Shown one piece after another: positions 53,252 through 62,761 of a stretch of 64,000 nt of DNA. Each line of letters opens with the position of its first letter. Position 1 is the first letter of the stretch. Source of the stretch: Micavibrio aeruginosavorus ARL-13 (lineage in GTDB: Bacteria; Pseudomonadota; Alphaproteobacteria; Micavibrionales; Micavibrionaceae); the NCBI RefSeq assembly GCF_000226315.1, contig NC_016026.1, positions 1,984,001 through 2,048,000 on the forward strand, read 5' to 3'. The notes beneath the pieces were generated by a model. It ran no database searches. It was given only the letters and a program-made list of their open reading frames with translations, and was not told where the DNA came from. Both the position numbers and the translations under genes were made by a program.

Positions 53252-55578
53252 TCTGCAGCCCCCTGATACATCCCGAATTCGTCGGCATCATGGCCATTAT
53301 GATTGATGGATTGAATGACAGGTGATGCCGTTTTCGTTTCCGGCTCATAGGTCAGGTTGATAATATCAGCGGCCTGGCCTTCGATAATCGCACTGCCTGC
53401 CAGCGGACCATCCGACTTGATCTGGAATTCGCCACGGAAATTGGTGATGTCCATGATCTTGTCAACAATCAATCCGGCAATTCCATTTTTAGCGGCAAAC
53501 ACAATAACCGGACGCTTGCCTTCCTTCGGCAACGTCTCGGCACGACCTGCATAAAACACCGGCATCAGCGTATCGTAATACTGAATCACGCGCTGATCGC
53601 CCGCCTGCTCGATTTCGGACAATTCGATTTCCTCCAGGCGCGTCACGTGCTTCAGCGGCACAGCCTTCAACCCCTTGCTGCCCACGCGGAACAGCAGAAG
53701 CGGTGTTTCCATGACATTTTCTTTGGCTTCGGCCTCGGCATCTTCTTCGGCCTGCTTGGACATATTGTCCAAAATACCCGCCGTTTTCATGATTCCGGAC
53801 GGATCCAAAATCATAATCACCTGACCATCACCCAGAATTGTATTCCCAGAGAAGACCTGTTGCTGGCGCAAGATACTGGAGAGCGGCTTGACCACGATTT
53901 CCTCGGTGTCGAACACACGCTCAACAATCAAACCAAAGTTAAATCCACCAACCTTGATCACGGCAATGTGACGCGCGCGCTCCACCGAACCTTCCTGCTG
54001 CGGCAGGCCCATAAGCTTGCGCAAGGACACCAGAGGCAGGATACGGTTGCGCAGGCGGAACACTTCCGAGTCATTCACTTTCTCAATTTTGTTCGGCCCG
54101 TTGGCATTGACCATGACCAATTCACGGACGTCCAGTTGCGGGATGGCAAAACGCTCTTCACCAACACCCACAATCAAGGCCGAAACAATCGCCAGCGTCA
54201 GCGGGATTTTAATGGTAAAGGTCGACCCTTTCCCCTCGATCGATTTCATCTCGATCGATCCGCCAATCTGCTCAATATTGGATCGCACCACATCCATACC
54301 GACACCGCGTCCGGATACGGATGTAATTTTTTCGGCGGTGGAAAATCCGGCATGGAAAATATATTGCTGGATTTGCTGGGTCGACATGTTGGCCAGCTCG
54401 GCCTCGGTCGCCAACCCGTTCTGGACAATTTTACTCTTGATTTTATCCATCGGCAGGCCGCGGCCATCATCTGAAATTTCGATGATGATGTGGCCACCTT
54501 CATGATAGGAATTCAGCTTGACCTTACCGGTTTCCGGTTTGCCAGCGGCGCGACGCTGTTCCGGGTTTTCAATCCCGTGATCGGCGGCGTTGCGGACCAT
54601 GTGGGTCAACGGATCCTTGATCATCTCCAGCACCTGGCGATCCAGTTCCGTTTCCTGACCCTGCATATCCAGGTCAATTTTCTTGCCCAATTCAGAGGAA
54701 ATATCGCGAATAATACGCGGTAATTTCGCCCAGGCATTGCCCACAGGCTGCATCCGCGTTTTCATCACGCCTTCCTGCAACTCGGAGACGATATGATTCA
54801 GGCGCTGGAGAGACGACGACAACGTGCTGTCATCCTGCATTCGCGAAATTTGCAGGATCTGGTTTCGGGTCAGAACCAATTCGCTGACCATCGTCATCAA
54901 TTCTTCCAACACGTCAACGCTGACGCGCAGTGTCTGTGCAGCCGCCCCACGCACTTCGCCATGCTCACCCGTGGCCGCGGCTTTATCGGCCGCTTGCGGC
55001 TGTACGTTCAGCACATGCGGCGTTTCAACCGGAGCTTCGGCAGCAATTTCAACTGGCGCTTCCGGTTTGGACACCCCCATGGCGCTGGCCGGAATGGGGA
55101 CATAGTCATCAATCGATTCCATCCCCGCCGTCGGATCATCCGCGATAGGTTCCGGCATGGGTTCTGGTTCCACCGCCGCAACGATGGGAGTCGCATCATC
55201 ACCAACAACGGCGGCGGCTTCCAGACGTGCGATCAGGACACTATCATCCCCCTCCGGCTCATTGCCGGTTTTTTCGATACCATCCAGAATGTCCTTAATG
55301 CGGTCCAACGCTTCCAGAATGAGGGAAATATTTTCTGGCGTAGCCGTCTTTTTCCCTTCACGGAACAGACCCAGCAGATCCTCTGCCTTGTGCGCCACTT
55401 TTTCCAAGCGCGGCAGGCCCAAAAATCCGCATGTGCCTTTAATCGTGTGCATAATACGGAAGATTTTTGACAGCAAGTCCATATTGCCCGGATCCTGCTC
55501 CAGCAGGACCACATCATTATCCAACGCGCCAATGCTTTCGTTGGTTTCGGTCAGGAATTCGTTAATTAAGTCATCCAT
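53248..55578 (-). CDS. cheA: Chemotaxis histidine kinase CheA with two CheW-like domains
   Basis: Order of domains: Hpt with the phospho-His in RIMHTIKGTCGFLGL (H44); a Pro/Glu-rich linker (about 105-210) in which no CheY-binding P2 domain is visible; the dimerisation helices (VDVLEELMTMVSELVLTRNQIL); the ATPase with DPLTHMVRNAADHGIE, DDGRGLP and GRGVGMDVV; then a CheW-like domain (about 480-610). A second CheW-like domain follows at about 627-746 (LLLFRVGSKGLKAVPLKHVT), which is not in the standard CheA. It is 776 residues, longer than enteric CheA (about 650). Fourth gene of the operon. Confidence 0.95.
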   Translation of the reverse strand: MDDLINEFLTETNESIGALDNDVVLLEQDPGNMDLLSKIFRIMHTIKGTCGFLGLPRLEKVAHKAEDLLGLFREGKKTATPENISLILEALDRIKDILDGIEKTGNEPEGDDSVLIARLEAAAVVGDDATPIVAAVEPEPMPEPIADDPTAGMESIDDYVPIPASAMGVSKPEAPVEIAAEAPVETPHVLNVQPQAADKAAATGEHGEVRGAAAQTLRVSVDVLEELMTMVSELVLTRNQILQISRMQDDSTLSSSLQRLNHIVSELQEGVMKTRMQPVGNAWAKLPRIIRDISSELGKKIDLDMQGQETELDRQVLEMIKDPLTHMVRNAADHGIENPEQRRAAGKPETGKVKLNSYHEGGHIIIEISDDGRGLPMDKIKSKIVQNGLATEAELANMSTQQIQQYIFHAGFSTAEKITSVSGRGVGMDVVRSNIEQIGGSIEMKSIEGKGSTFTIKIPLTLAIVSALIVGVGEERFAIPQLDVRELVMVNANGPNKIEKVNDSEVFRLRNRILPLVSLRKLMGLPQQEGSVERARHIAVIKVGGFNFGLIVERVFDTEEIVVKPLSSILRQQQVFSGNTILGDGQVIMILDPSGIMKTAGILDNMSKQAEEDAEAEAKENVMETPLLLFRVGSKGLKAVPLKHVTRLEEIELSEIEQAGDQRVIQYYDTLMPVFYAGRAETLPKEGKRPVIVFAAKNGIAGLIVDKIMDITNFRGEFQIKSDGPLAGSAIIEGQAADIINLTYEPETKTASPVIQSINHNGHDADEFGMYQGAAE

Positions 55579-55602
55579 GACGGGGTCCTCTGCATTGCCC
55601 TT

Positions 55603-56223
55603 TCAGCTGTCAAATTCTGCCAAAAGGCGGTCAATATCATCCTGGCTGACACCGCCTTGGTTAGGCAGGGCCGGGCCATTCAAAAGGCTGGGTTTTTCCT
55701 TGGCCGCATCGCCCTGGTCTTCATCACGCAAATGCGCGAAACGCTCGCCCAGCGTCTGCAACATATGGCTGACTTTCTGGTCGATGGTTTTCAGGGCGGT
55801 CACGACTTTTTTAATGCGTTGCCCGGTGATGTCCTGGAACGTGCAGGCCTCATAAATGCTGACAATATGGGCCTCAATCTTTTGCACCAACTCCGGGTCG
55901 CTGCCCTGAATCTCACCCATAATGGCCTCGCATGAATCCATGATGGATCCGGTGGCCTTCTCCGTGGTTTCGACAACAGCGTCCAGTTCATCCGTTGCCG
56001 TTGGGATATGGGTTTTCTGAATGGCGTTCGGCTGGGCCGCCTGCAATTCTGTGCGCATCGTTTCGATCGCGTCTTTCAGGCTGTTCAGTTCTTTGTTTAC
56101 AACATCGAACGAAATGCCCTGCGGGCTTTGAATTTTCCCGATGACCGAATTGACGATGGTGACAACCTGATCGCGGCGATACAAGGTATCAGCCCCCCCT
56201 TTGATCTCTGCTTCCCCACTCAT
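55603..56223 (-). CDS. cheZ: CheY-P phosphatase CheZ
   Basis: A helical, 206-residue protein that dephosphorylates CheY-P. The catalytic helix is seen in EACTFQDITGQRIKKV, with the Gln/Asp of the QDxTGQ motif. The C-terminal segment VSQDDIDRLLAEFDS is the CheY-binding peptide, similar to those of CheZ and FliN-type proteins. It lies one base after cheY and 24 bases before cheA. Confidence 0.92.
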   Translation of the reverse strand: MSGEAEIKGGADTLYRRDQVVTIVNSVIGKIQSPQGISFDVVNKELNSLKDAIETMRTELQAAQPNAIQKTHIPTATDELDAVVETTEKATGSIMDSCEAIMGEIQGSDPELVQKIEAHIVSIYEACTFQDITGQRIKKVVTALKTIDQKVSHMLQTLGERFAHLRDEDQGDAAKEKPSLLNGPALPNQGGVSQDDIDRLLAEFDS

Positions 56224-56224
56224 A

Positions 56225-56611
56225 TCAGAAGCTCCCCAGAACGGCGGCGATTTTGCTTTTCAAAATTTCCGCACTGAACGGCTTGACGATATAGTTGTTT
56301 ACCCCGGCCTGGCGCGCGGCAACCACGTTTTCAATTTTGCTTTCCGCTGTCACCATGATGAAGGGCAGTTTATCGTTGCCATTGGCCCGCACGGTTTTAA
56401 GAAGCTCCAACCCCGTCATCGGCTCCATGTTCCAGTCGGAGATGACCAGATCATAATTCTTATGCTTCATCATATCCAACGCCATGGTCCCGTCGGTGGC
56501 TTCATCAACATTTTTGAAACCAATCTGGGCCAAGAGGTTACGGATCACACGCAACATCGTTTTATAATCATCAACGATCAAAACTTGCATTTGCGCCGGA
56601 TTAACAGTCAT
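56225..56611 (-). CDS. cheY: CheY response regulator (first copy, next to cheZ)
   Basis: A 128-residue receiver domain. Acidic pair in VLIVDDYKTMLRVIRNLL, phospho-Asp in LVISDWNMEPMTGLELL, Thr in IMVTAES and Lys in YIVKPFSAE are all intact. The VDDYKTMLRVIRN start closely matches motor-binding CheY. It sits directly before cheZ with one base between, suggesting it is the CheZ substrate. Confidence 0.95.
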   Translation of the reverse strand: MTVNPAQMQVLIVDDYKTMLRVIRNLLAQIGFKNVDEATDGTMALDMMKHKNYDLVISDWNMEPMTGLELLKTVRANGNDKLPFIMVTAESKIENVVAARQAGVNNYIVKPFSAEILKSKIAAVLGSF

Positions 56612-56682
56612 TGGTTACACCTCATTGTTACTTGTATTTATGTAAGTTTACTTAATCAAAAGGCCAGTATGGAAAGGCCCGA

Positions 56683-58386
56683 TCACGCTGCCTGAATATC
56701 ACGCAGGAAGGATTTAACTTCCCCGTCCATTTTTTCGGCTTGAACCGACAGCATCCGGGCCGCATCCAAGACTTCGCGCGTTGCCGCTGTGGTCGAATCC
56801 GTTCCGCCTTTGATGGAGAAGATTCCGCCGTTAATTTGTTCAACCCCTTGTGTCGCTGTATTCATGTTGGACACAATTTCCTGGGTTGCGGCCGCTTGTT
56901 CCTCAACCGCCGCGGCAATCGTGGCGGACGTTTCATCGACCTTGCCAATCGCTTCGCGTACGCTGAGCAGAACGTCGGCCACATTCACAGCGGTTTTCTG
57001 AACGCCGTCCAATTGCTGACGGATCTGTTCGGTTGCCTTTGCGGTTTGCGTGGCCAGGTTTTTCACCTCGTTCGCCACAACGGCGAAGCCTTTACCGGCT
57101 TCACCCGAACGGGCGGATTCAATGGTTGCGTTCAGGGCCAGCAGGTTAATTTGACCGGCAATATCCTCAATCAACGTTGCAATTGCACCCACGGCGCTGG
57201 ACATATCCACCAATTCGCGCGAAGACGCATCGGCGGCTTCGGCCTTGGTCATGGCGTCCTGCACCATGTTGTTGGAGATTGCGATCTGACGGGAAATTTC
57301 CTGGACCGTTGCGGCCATTTCCTCGGCCGCGCTGGCCACAGATTGCACGTTGTGCGAAGCTTGTTCCGATGCAGACGCCACCTCGACCGACTGGCGGTTG
57401 GTTTCATCGGCAATTTTCGACATGCTTTCCGCCGTCTGTGACAACTGCGTTGATGCAGATGCCACCGTCGACACCGTTTGCGTCGCATTGATATCGAAAG
57501 ATTGGATCAGTTCTTGAACGCGTTTTTGACGCTGTTCTTTCAATACCTGCTCGCGTTTTTCGGCATCAACCATATCGCGTTGCTTGATCAAAGACTCTTT
57601 AAAGAATTCCGCCGCACGGGCCACATCGCCAACTTCATCCTTGCGATCTGCCCCCTTCACCTCAACATCCAATTCGTTGTTGGCCAATTTTTTCAGAACA
57701 TCGACAGATCGCGCCAACGGCTTAGCAATTCCTTGCGAAGACAAAAGATAGCCGAACAACATGCCAAACAACGTTGCCGCCGTTGACATGGAAATAATCA
57801 CCATTTTCCCGGATTTAGCCGACTCTGTTGCCTCATTATTCTCTCGCTCGATACCGCTGCGGTAATCAACGGCCAACGCCTCAAGCGATTCTTCAATACT
57901 CATAGCGTTTTGTTCATTCTTCACGATCGAACTTTTCAGGTCCGTATCATCTTCCTTTTCATTTTTTGCATAAATTGAATTAGCCTCGGCCAACGTCACA
58001 GCAATTTGCGAACGGAACAGATCAACCCTCTTTTCCAAATCATCCAGCATCTTTATTTGATCTGCTGTTGCATTTTCACGAAGAACAACCATTCGTTCAT
58101 CGTACACTTCATTAAATTCTTTCAACTTCACTTCTGCGGATCGGACGGTTTCAACATCATCCATCATCGGAATGGACATTTCCGAATACATCAAACCAGC
58201 CAACTCAATCGAAACACGGTTCACGGAACGAACGCGTGTCGTTTGATCCATCATCTGATTTGTATTTTCATCCAAACTGGATAGCCCGGAATAGGAAACA
58301 GCCCCCAAGGCCATCATGAAAATCAACAAACACGCAACCAGTGCCAAAATTTTAGTTTTGATTTTTCGGTCATTGAAGAATTTCAT
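56683..58386 (-). CDS. Methyl-accepting chemotaxis protein
   Basis: An inner-membrane chemoreceptor: first membrane helix ILALVACLLIFMMALGAVSY, a four-helix-bundle periplasmic sensor of about 160 residues, second helix IISMSTAATLFGMLFGYLL, a HAMP domain (PLARSVDVLKKLANNELDVEV), and the signalling domain with the hairpin tip region GQINLLALNATIESARSGEAGKGFAVVA (shown in part as INLLALNATIESARSGEAGK). There is no C-terminal pentapeptide tether for CheR. The ATG at 58386 (MKFFNDRKIK) is preferred; starts at 58401 and 58404 are also in frame. It leads the chemotaxis operon, with cheY 71 bases downstream. Confidence 0.94.
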   Translation of the reverse strand: MKFFNDRKIKTKILALVACLLIFMMALGAVSYSGLSSLDENTNQMMDQTTRVRSVNRVSIELAGLMYSEMSIPMMDDVETVRSAEVKLKEFNEVYDERMVVLRENATADQIKMLDDLEKRVDLFRSQIAVTLAEANSIYAKNEKEDDTDLKSSIVKNEQNAMSIEESLEALAVDYRSGIERENNEATESAKSGKMVIISMSTAATLFGMLFGYLLSSQGIAKPLARSVDVLKKLANNELDVEVKGADRKDEVGDVARAAEFFKESLIKQRDMVDAEKREQVLKEQRQKRVQELIQSFDINATQTVSTVASASTQLSQTAESMSKIADETNRQSVEVASASEQASHNVQSVASAAEEMAATVQEISRQIAISNNMVQDAMTKAEAADASSRELVDMSSAVGAIATLIEDIAGQINLLALNATIESARSGEAGKGFAVVANEVKNLATQTAKATEQIRQQLDGVQKTAVNVADVLLSVREAIGKVDETSATIAAAVEEQAAATQEIVSNMNTATQGVEQINGGIFSIKGGTDSTTAATREVLDAARMLSVQAEKMDGEVKSFLRDIQAA

Positions 58387-58799
58387 TTTTTTGCGTCCCA
58401 TCACTGGCGTTGATCTGGCATTACAAGGGGGGCGGACCCATTCTGGACCGCTCTATCAAATGATGGTCGCAAAGCCGTGTTACAGAACGATGCCGGGTTT
58501 GTTACAGATTTGTTACAAACGCACAGAGCCGCGAGAGACCGGACAGAGCCCGAATCAGGGCAACCTGTGGATAATATTTCGTAAAATATTGAGCGGATTG
58601 ATAAATCGCCTCACCACGGTGACGAGCCAGCGATTTTACGGAACCCCTAAAAACTATACTTAAGGGTATATAAGCTATCCTTAAGCGCTAAGTCTCTGAT
58701 TCCAACGTTCATACTTTATATAAGGTTCATCAGATATGATGGGGGGAGTAACAATTTGAGTACCCGCGTATTTATTTTTTAGTGAGCGTGAGATTCAGA
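58387..58799. promoter_or_regulatory. Divergent promoter region of the MCP operon and an orphan regulator
   Basis: A 413-base gap without a gene. It holds an inverted repeat CTTAAGG ... CCTTAAG at 58659-58685 (7-base arms, 13 bases between), about 115 bases before the regulator ATG. The rest is AT-rich near 58680-58760, suited to a promoter. Confidence 0.5.
58659..58685. promoter_or_regulatory. CTTAAGG dyad, possible operator
   Basis: Perfect 7-base inverted arms (58659-58665 and 58679-58685) centred on a TA-rich spacer. The arms contain TTAA but not the TTAA-N7-TTAA spacing of a CtrA site. It may bind the adjacent OmpR-type regulator. Confidence 0.45.
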
Positions 58800-59561
58800 A
58801 TGAAGACACCGACACACACTATTCTTATTGTCGATGATGACCCGTTGGTCCAACAAATACTTAAAGAACCCCTCCAATATCAAAATTATAATGTCCTGGT
58901 CGCCGGTGACATTGCCGAGATGGAGAAAATTCTGCACACGTGCCGACCCAGCCTGATTTTGCTGGATCACATGTTGCCCGGAGGGAATGGGATTGATGCC
59001 CTGCCCCATATCCGTGATTTGACCGACGCCCGCATCATCATGATCAGCAGCCGCGACGATCTGGCCTCGAAAATCAAGGCGCTGGAATCCGGTGCGGATG
59101 ATTATTTGTGCAAACCGTTCCAGATTCATGAACTGTTTGCCCGGATCAAGGTGCAATTACGTCATCATAGCGAATTGTTCCAACGCGCGGCCGCCGCCAC
59201 ATCGCACAACAGCGACCGTATCCAGTTTGGTGACTGGGTCCTCGACCGAAGCCAGTTCCAGCTGTTTGACCGCGACAGCAAATCCGCAGGATTGACGATC
59301 AAGGAATTCCATTTGCTGGAAGCCTTGGTCTCCGCGCCGAACCGGGTTTTGACGCGGGAGCAGATTTTGGACAAGGTGCATAATGGTAATTTCAACGTAA
59401 CCGACCGCGCGATTGATACACAAATTGCACGCATCCGTAAAAAACTGGGCGACCACCGCCCCGAATCGCGGATGATCCAATCTGTGCGTGTCCTGGGCTA
59501 CAAATTCTCCTCCGATGGCATTTACGCCAACGAGGGCAGAAAGATGAGCGCCGCGGTTTAG
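58800..59561 (+). CDS. OmpR/PhoB-family response regulator (orphan)
   Basis: The N-terminal receiver has HTILIVDDDPLVQQIL, phospho-Asp in SLILLDHMLPGGNGI, Ser in IIMISSRDD and Lys in YLCKPFQ. The C-terminal winged helix has LTIKEFHLLEALVSAPNRVLTREQIL, RAIDTQIARIRKKLGD and SVRVLGYKF. A histidine kinase gene is not adjacent. The ATG at 58800 is preferred; an in-frame start at 58782 adds six residues. The last 4 bases overlap the stop of the convergent tamB gene. It may be autoregulated through the dyad at 58659-58685. Confidence 0.93.
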   Translation: MKTPTHTILIVDDDPLVQQILKEPLQYQNYNVLVAGDIAEMEKILHTCRPSLILLDHMLPGGNGIDALPHIRDLTDARIIMISSRDDLASKIKALESGADDYLCKPFQIHELFARIKVQLRHHSELFQRAAAATSHNSDRIQFGDWVLDRSQFQLFDRDSKSAGLTIKEFHLLEALVSAPNRVLTREQILDKVHNGNFNVTDRAIDTQIARIRKKLGDHRPESRMIQSVRVLGYKFSSDGIYANEGRKMSAAV

Positions 59562-62500
59562 TAATCGCGGGTCCAGAAGATGCCGCCACCGGCCTGTGCA
59601 TCCTGACCCACGGAACTTTCGACCGATATGCTTGGCGTGACTTCGACTTCGATACTGGCGGCGCTTCCTGTGCCGCCAGTATCGTTTTCAACACGCAGAT
59701 AGACACGGTCGGTCAAATATTTTCCAACACCCACGGTGGTCGCGCCATCATCATCACTTTCAACACTGATATCATCCAGGCCCGTCATCTCGCGCACCAT
59801 CCCCACCGGATCAAACCCGCCGCCTTTGCCGGAAAAACGCTGCAATGTTTGTGTCAATTGCACCGCCTGAAACGCACTGATCCGGCTCATATCTTTACCG
59901 AACAAAATACGCGACATCACCTCATCCTCGGGCAAGGCTGGCACAGATACGAAATTGATTTTCGGCTCGCTCACCCGCCCGCTCAGCAGAACCGATGCCT
60001 TCACATCCCCGGTATCATGCGTGGCCTCAACATCCAGATAAGGGGATGGCGGTATAGCTCCCTGGAACCGTAAATTGGCACGCGCCAGTTCAAATCGCTT
60101 GCCAAATTCTTCGTACCGGCCACGAATAGATTCAAATGTTCCGTTCACCAAGGGTGCCGCCGCCGTACCCGTAACGTTCAGATCACCCCCGAATTCGGCA
60201 TCCAGCCCCCAGCCCCGCACAAAAATACGATGCGGCGCGCGCAATTTGACATCCAGAGTAATTTTTGTCAGCAGCGGGTCCTGCGCCACGCTGCTCTCTG
60301 GTGTAACAATATTCAATTCCGGAATCTGGGTCTGAAATTTCTCCGGGATCGCGACGTTAAAATCATTCAGCGTGACCGTACCCGTAACATCATAACCGTC
60401 CGAACGTCCTTTCAGCGCCAAATCGGCATCCGCCGTGCCATCGGCCAGATTGCTCTTCACCAAACGCACCTGATCCAATTTGAGGGTCATCGCCGTAGCC
60501 GCCATATTCACAAAGTCAAAAACCCCATCGCCGGCAACGGTTCCGCCGTTGCCATCATTGGCAGAAAATGTTCGTAATTTGACCTTGGTTCGATCCAGAT
60601 CAGCCGCGATATCAATGTCGCGCAGGGCAATATCATATTGATCGTAATCATACATACCCTTCTGGAACGTGACCGTTCCACGCGCATCCGGGGCGGCCAA
60701 CGTACCCGTAATCGTCCCATCAACGCGCAAAACCCCCGCCAGCCGATGCCCCGGCGGTAAAACCAGCCCGGCCAGAGCGGTACTATCCAGATCAGCGTTC
60801 AGCGCTCCGTTTAACGGAGCCTGATCCGAGAGGGTGAAAGCGAACGGATAGAGCGAGACCACCAACGGAACAGACACCTGCGCCGACAGGGTTTGTATCG
60901 CCGGGCCAGTACCGCTGACATCCAGACGCCCCGCACCAGACTGATACCCTCCTTTGGCGCTCAGCCTGATCGCCGGCACATCCGTTGCAACCACAATATC
61001 ACCGGATTGCGCCGTCATGCTCACCACCGGTTGATCCAGCGGCCCCGTAATATCAACCACCCCCGTCAGTGTCGTTTCCGCCAGCGTCACCGGCAGTGAA
61101 GCCGGGACATCCGCCATTTTAAAATCATTTGCCGCCGCCTTAAGGGCCGTGACCCGGTCAACAACATCCCCGGTCAATCGCACAGACGACGTTCCCATGG
61201 TGACGGTCATATCAATATCCCGCGCCGACGGGATCGGTTGATCCAGTGCGGACAGGTTCGCCCCACCGCTCACCTGCAAAGCCTGCGGCACGGTGCCGGA
61301 ACCATCGATATTCAGCCGATAATGCCCTGCATCATCCTGCGCGATTTTGGCGGTCATGGATTGAATGGCAATCGTTTCGGATATTCTGGCACCATTCAAA
61401 ACCACATCCATGGTCTGCGGCCAACGCTTCTGCAGATCCGCCAGCGCCGCTTTCACACGCAGGCGATCAATGTTGTATGTGTCATAGCGCGCACTGTTGA
61501 TATCCGCATCCAGCGTCACAGCCTGCGTCGCGGCGGCCGTTGGCGCAAAGCTGGCGTTCAGTTTTACCTGCCCCGCAACATCAACCCCAATCAATGGCGC
61601 GTAAGTCGCAAGCGCCCCCACATCGGCGTGAATATCCCCGCTGATCAGCCCTGTCGATACATTGATTATGCCATTGCCGCCGGCCTTTAAATCCGGCCCA
61701 TTCAACGTCAAACTGGAAATATGCAATTGCGACGCATCATAAGAAAAATCCAATGCCGCCTGTAGGTCCACGTCGTGATAACGCCCTGCCATCTTCACCA
61801 TACCAGCGGGCGCGGATACAATATTGCGTGATGTGACCGTCAAATCCAGACGCGGCAACCCATTTTCAACCAAACGATCCATCACCAACGCCCCAGAGAC
61901 ATCAAGTGTCGGGTCATCGGATACACCACGCAGATGAACTTGCATGTCTGCGTGCCCTCCCTCGCCCGTCAGGGGCCGCAGATCGGAACTTTTTACCGCT
62001 AGGGTGAAATCAACATCGCCACCATCATGTAAATCGGCACGTCCCGCCCCCTCAACGGTATAGGACACCGACTCCACCCGAAGCGTTTCAAGATCGGCCC
62101 GCAGATTTTGTGTATCAACGATCCCTTTGACGCGCACGGCTTCGGGCATCCACGCAATCACCGTGTCATCCATCTGCGCAATTGCCGCCCTGAGATCAAC
62201 GGCCAGACCGGACGACAGGTCCACCTTGATCGTCAGATCCGGTGCCAAAACCATAGCCGGCCCGACAACGCCTTCACGCAGATCCAGCCGCTTGATCCGC
62301 AGATGATCCAGCGACAGGCTGCGGAAATACAAATCCGGGATCGTGAACCCCGTTGCTTTTTCACCCTCTTCATCCCCTGACCCGGCGGGCAAGCGATGCA
62401 CTGTCACAGACCCGGCATCAAAACTGGCCGCCGCATGGCGCGCGGCCAGGGGCAAAAGACCTATCCGTATCGTCATCCGGTCCGCGTCCGCAATCACACC

Positions 62501-62761
62501 GTTCGCGTCATCAACCCGCAACCCCGTCACGTTCAATCCGGTGATCGCGCTATAATACAATGCGTGATAGTCAACAACATACCCTGTTCCATCCAACGCC
62601 TGATTGATCTGCTTGCGCAGCATTGTTTGTCCGCCCGGCGTGCCCAGCCAGACAAAACCAACCGCAATCAGGACATGAACCAGCATGACAAACAACAGCA
62701 GGAAGGACATAACCTCCAGCACCGCATGGCCCGTTTTTTTCAAAATGGTTTTTACATGCAT
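59558..62761 (-). CDS. tamB: Translocation and assembly module subunit TamB
   Basis: A large envelope protein (1067 residues) that spans the periplasm and works with TamA, moving phospholipid or helping outer-membrane protein assembly. An N-terminal membrane helix (VMSFLLLFVMLVHVLIAVGFVW) is followed by about 900 residues of beta-rich, AsmA/TamB-like repeats. The C-terminal DUF490/TamB domain has DLNVTGTAAAPLVNGTFE, SEPKINFVSVPALPEDEVMSRILFG and ends with GGGIFWTRDY, the usual aromatic end. It is shorter than enteric TamB (about 1260) but within the alphaproteobacterial range. It starts directly at the tamA stop. Confidence 0.94.
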   Translation of the reverse strand: MHVKTILKKTGHAVLEVMSFLLLFVMLVHVLIAVGFVWLGTPGGQTMLRKQINQALDGTGYVVDYHALYYSAITGLNVTGLRVDDANGVIADADRMTIRIGLLPLAARHAAASFDAGSVTVHRLPAGSGDEEGEKATGFTIPDLYFRSLSLDHLRIKRLDLREGVVGPAMVLAPDLTIKVDLSSGLAVDLRAAIAQMDDTVIAWMPEAVRVKGIVDTQNLRADLETLRVESVSYTVEGAGRADLHDGGDVDFTLAVKSSDLRPLTGEGGHADMQVHLRGVSDDPTLDVSGALVMDRLVENGLPRLDLTVTSRNIVSAPAGMVKMAGRYHDVDLQAALDFSYDASQLHISSLTLNGPDLKAGGNGIINVSTGLISGDIHADVGALATYAPLIGVDVAGQVKLNASFAPTAAATQAVTLDADINSARYDTYNIDRLRVKAALADLQKRWPQTMDVVLNGARISETIAIQSMTAKIAQDDAGHYRLNIDGSGTVPQALQVSGGANLSALDQPIPSARDIDMTVTMGTSSVRLTGDVVDRVTALKAAANDFKMADVPASLPVTLAETTLTGVVDITGPLDQPVVSMTAQSGDIVVATDVPAIRLSAKGGYQSGAGRLDVSGTGPAIQTLSAQVSVPLVVSLYPFAFTLSDQAPLNGALNADLDSTALAGLVLPPGHRLAGVLRVDGTITGTLAAPDARGTVTFQKGMYDYDQYDIALRDIDIAADLDRTKVKLRTFSANDGNGGTVAGDGVFDFVNMAATAMTLKLDQVRLVKSNLADGTADADLALKGRSDGYDVTGTVTLNDFNVAIPEKFQTQIPELNIVTPESSVAQDPLLTKITLDVKLRAPHRIFVRGWGLDAEFGGDLNVTGTAAAPLVNGTFESIRGRYEEFGKRFELARANLRFQGAIPPSPYLDVEATHDTGDVKASVLLSGRVSEPKINFVSVPALPEDEVMSRILFGKDMSRISAFQAVQLTQTLQRFSGKGGGFDPVGMVREMTGLDDISVESDDDGATTVGVGKYLTDRVYLRVENDTGGTGSAASIEVEVTPSISVESSVGQDAQAGGGIFWTRDY

